Of a stretch of 13,905 nucleotides of DNA, positions 13,904-13,905 are shown one piece after another. The notes below the pieces were generated by a model. The model was not told where the DNA came from. It searched no databases and worked only from the letters and a program-made list of their open reading frames with translations. Numbering within the stretch: position 1 is the first letter of the stretch; the number at the start of each line of letters is the position of its first letter. The position numbers and the translations under genes were made by a program. This stretch comes from Candidatus Poseidoniales archaeon (lineage in GTDB: Archaea > Thermoplasmatota > Poseidoniia > Poseidoniales > Poseidoniaceae), in NCBI GenBank assembly GCA_012270265.1, contig JAAXIR010000113.1, positions 1 to 13,905 of the forward strand, in the 5' to 3' direction.

Positions 13904-13905
13904 TT

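Overview
The window looks like a piece of an archaeal chromosome, most likely a planktonic euryarchaeote of the Marine Group II (Ca. Poseidoniales) or a related Thermoplasmatota lineage. Reasons: separate catalytic (pyrB) and zinc-binding regulatory (pyrI) aspartate carbamoyltransferase genes, an archaeal NcsA/Ctu1-type tRNA thiolase with two zinc fingers, Roadblock/LC7-like proteins, AT-rich TATA-like boxes, very tight gene packing, and several large proteins I do not recognise that combine membrane or coiled-coil parts. The lineage is an inference from style and gene content; no rRNA or other marker gene is present. No mobile element, CRISPR array, tRNA or rRNA was seen.

Layout, left to right. 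(1) 3-767 (+): 3' part of a multi-pass membrane protein that runs in from the left edge. (2) 768-4483 (-): a three-gene operon, transcribed right to left: a 113-residue Roadblock/LC7-like protein, then a ~1042-residue protein with its own Roadblock-like domain followed by a long coiled coil, then a 78-residue two-helix membrane protein. The genes are coupled by overlapping stop/start codons and short gaps. (3) 4484-4765: the longest non-coding stretch, a divergent promoter region with two palindromic AT-rich TATA-like elements, an 11-bp direct repeat at 20-bp spacing, a C5/G5 inverted repeat, and a four-codon upstream ORF. (4) 4766-5761 (+): ncsA-type tRNA 2-thiolation enzyme. (5) 5753-7173 (-): pyrB-pyrI, the catalytic and regulatory chains of aspartate carbamoyltransferase (de novo pyrimidine synthesis), translationally coupled. 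(6) 7282-9045 (+) and 9046-11604 (-): two large unrecognised proteins of similar plan (N-terminal multi-helix membrane block, C-terminal helical-repeat region), meeting stop to stop with no base between them. (7) 11661-13688 (-): thrS, a threonyl-tRNA synthetase of the bacterial/eukaryotic type with the HxxxH...CxxxH editing domain, probably acquired by transfer. (8) 13745-13903 (-): acidic C-terminal tail of a gene entering from the right edge.

How they fit: ncsA and thrS serve translation and pyrBI serves nucleotide synthesis. The less ordinary content is the Roadblock/coiled-coil/small-membrane-protein operon and the tail-to-tail pair of membrane-anchored repeat proteins. Roadblock proteins in archaea usually act as dimeric partners or regulators of small GTPases, so the operon could be a membrane-associated scaffold or regulator. 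No GTPase lies in this window, so that role is a hypothesis.
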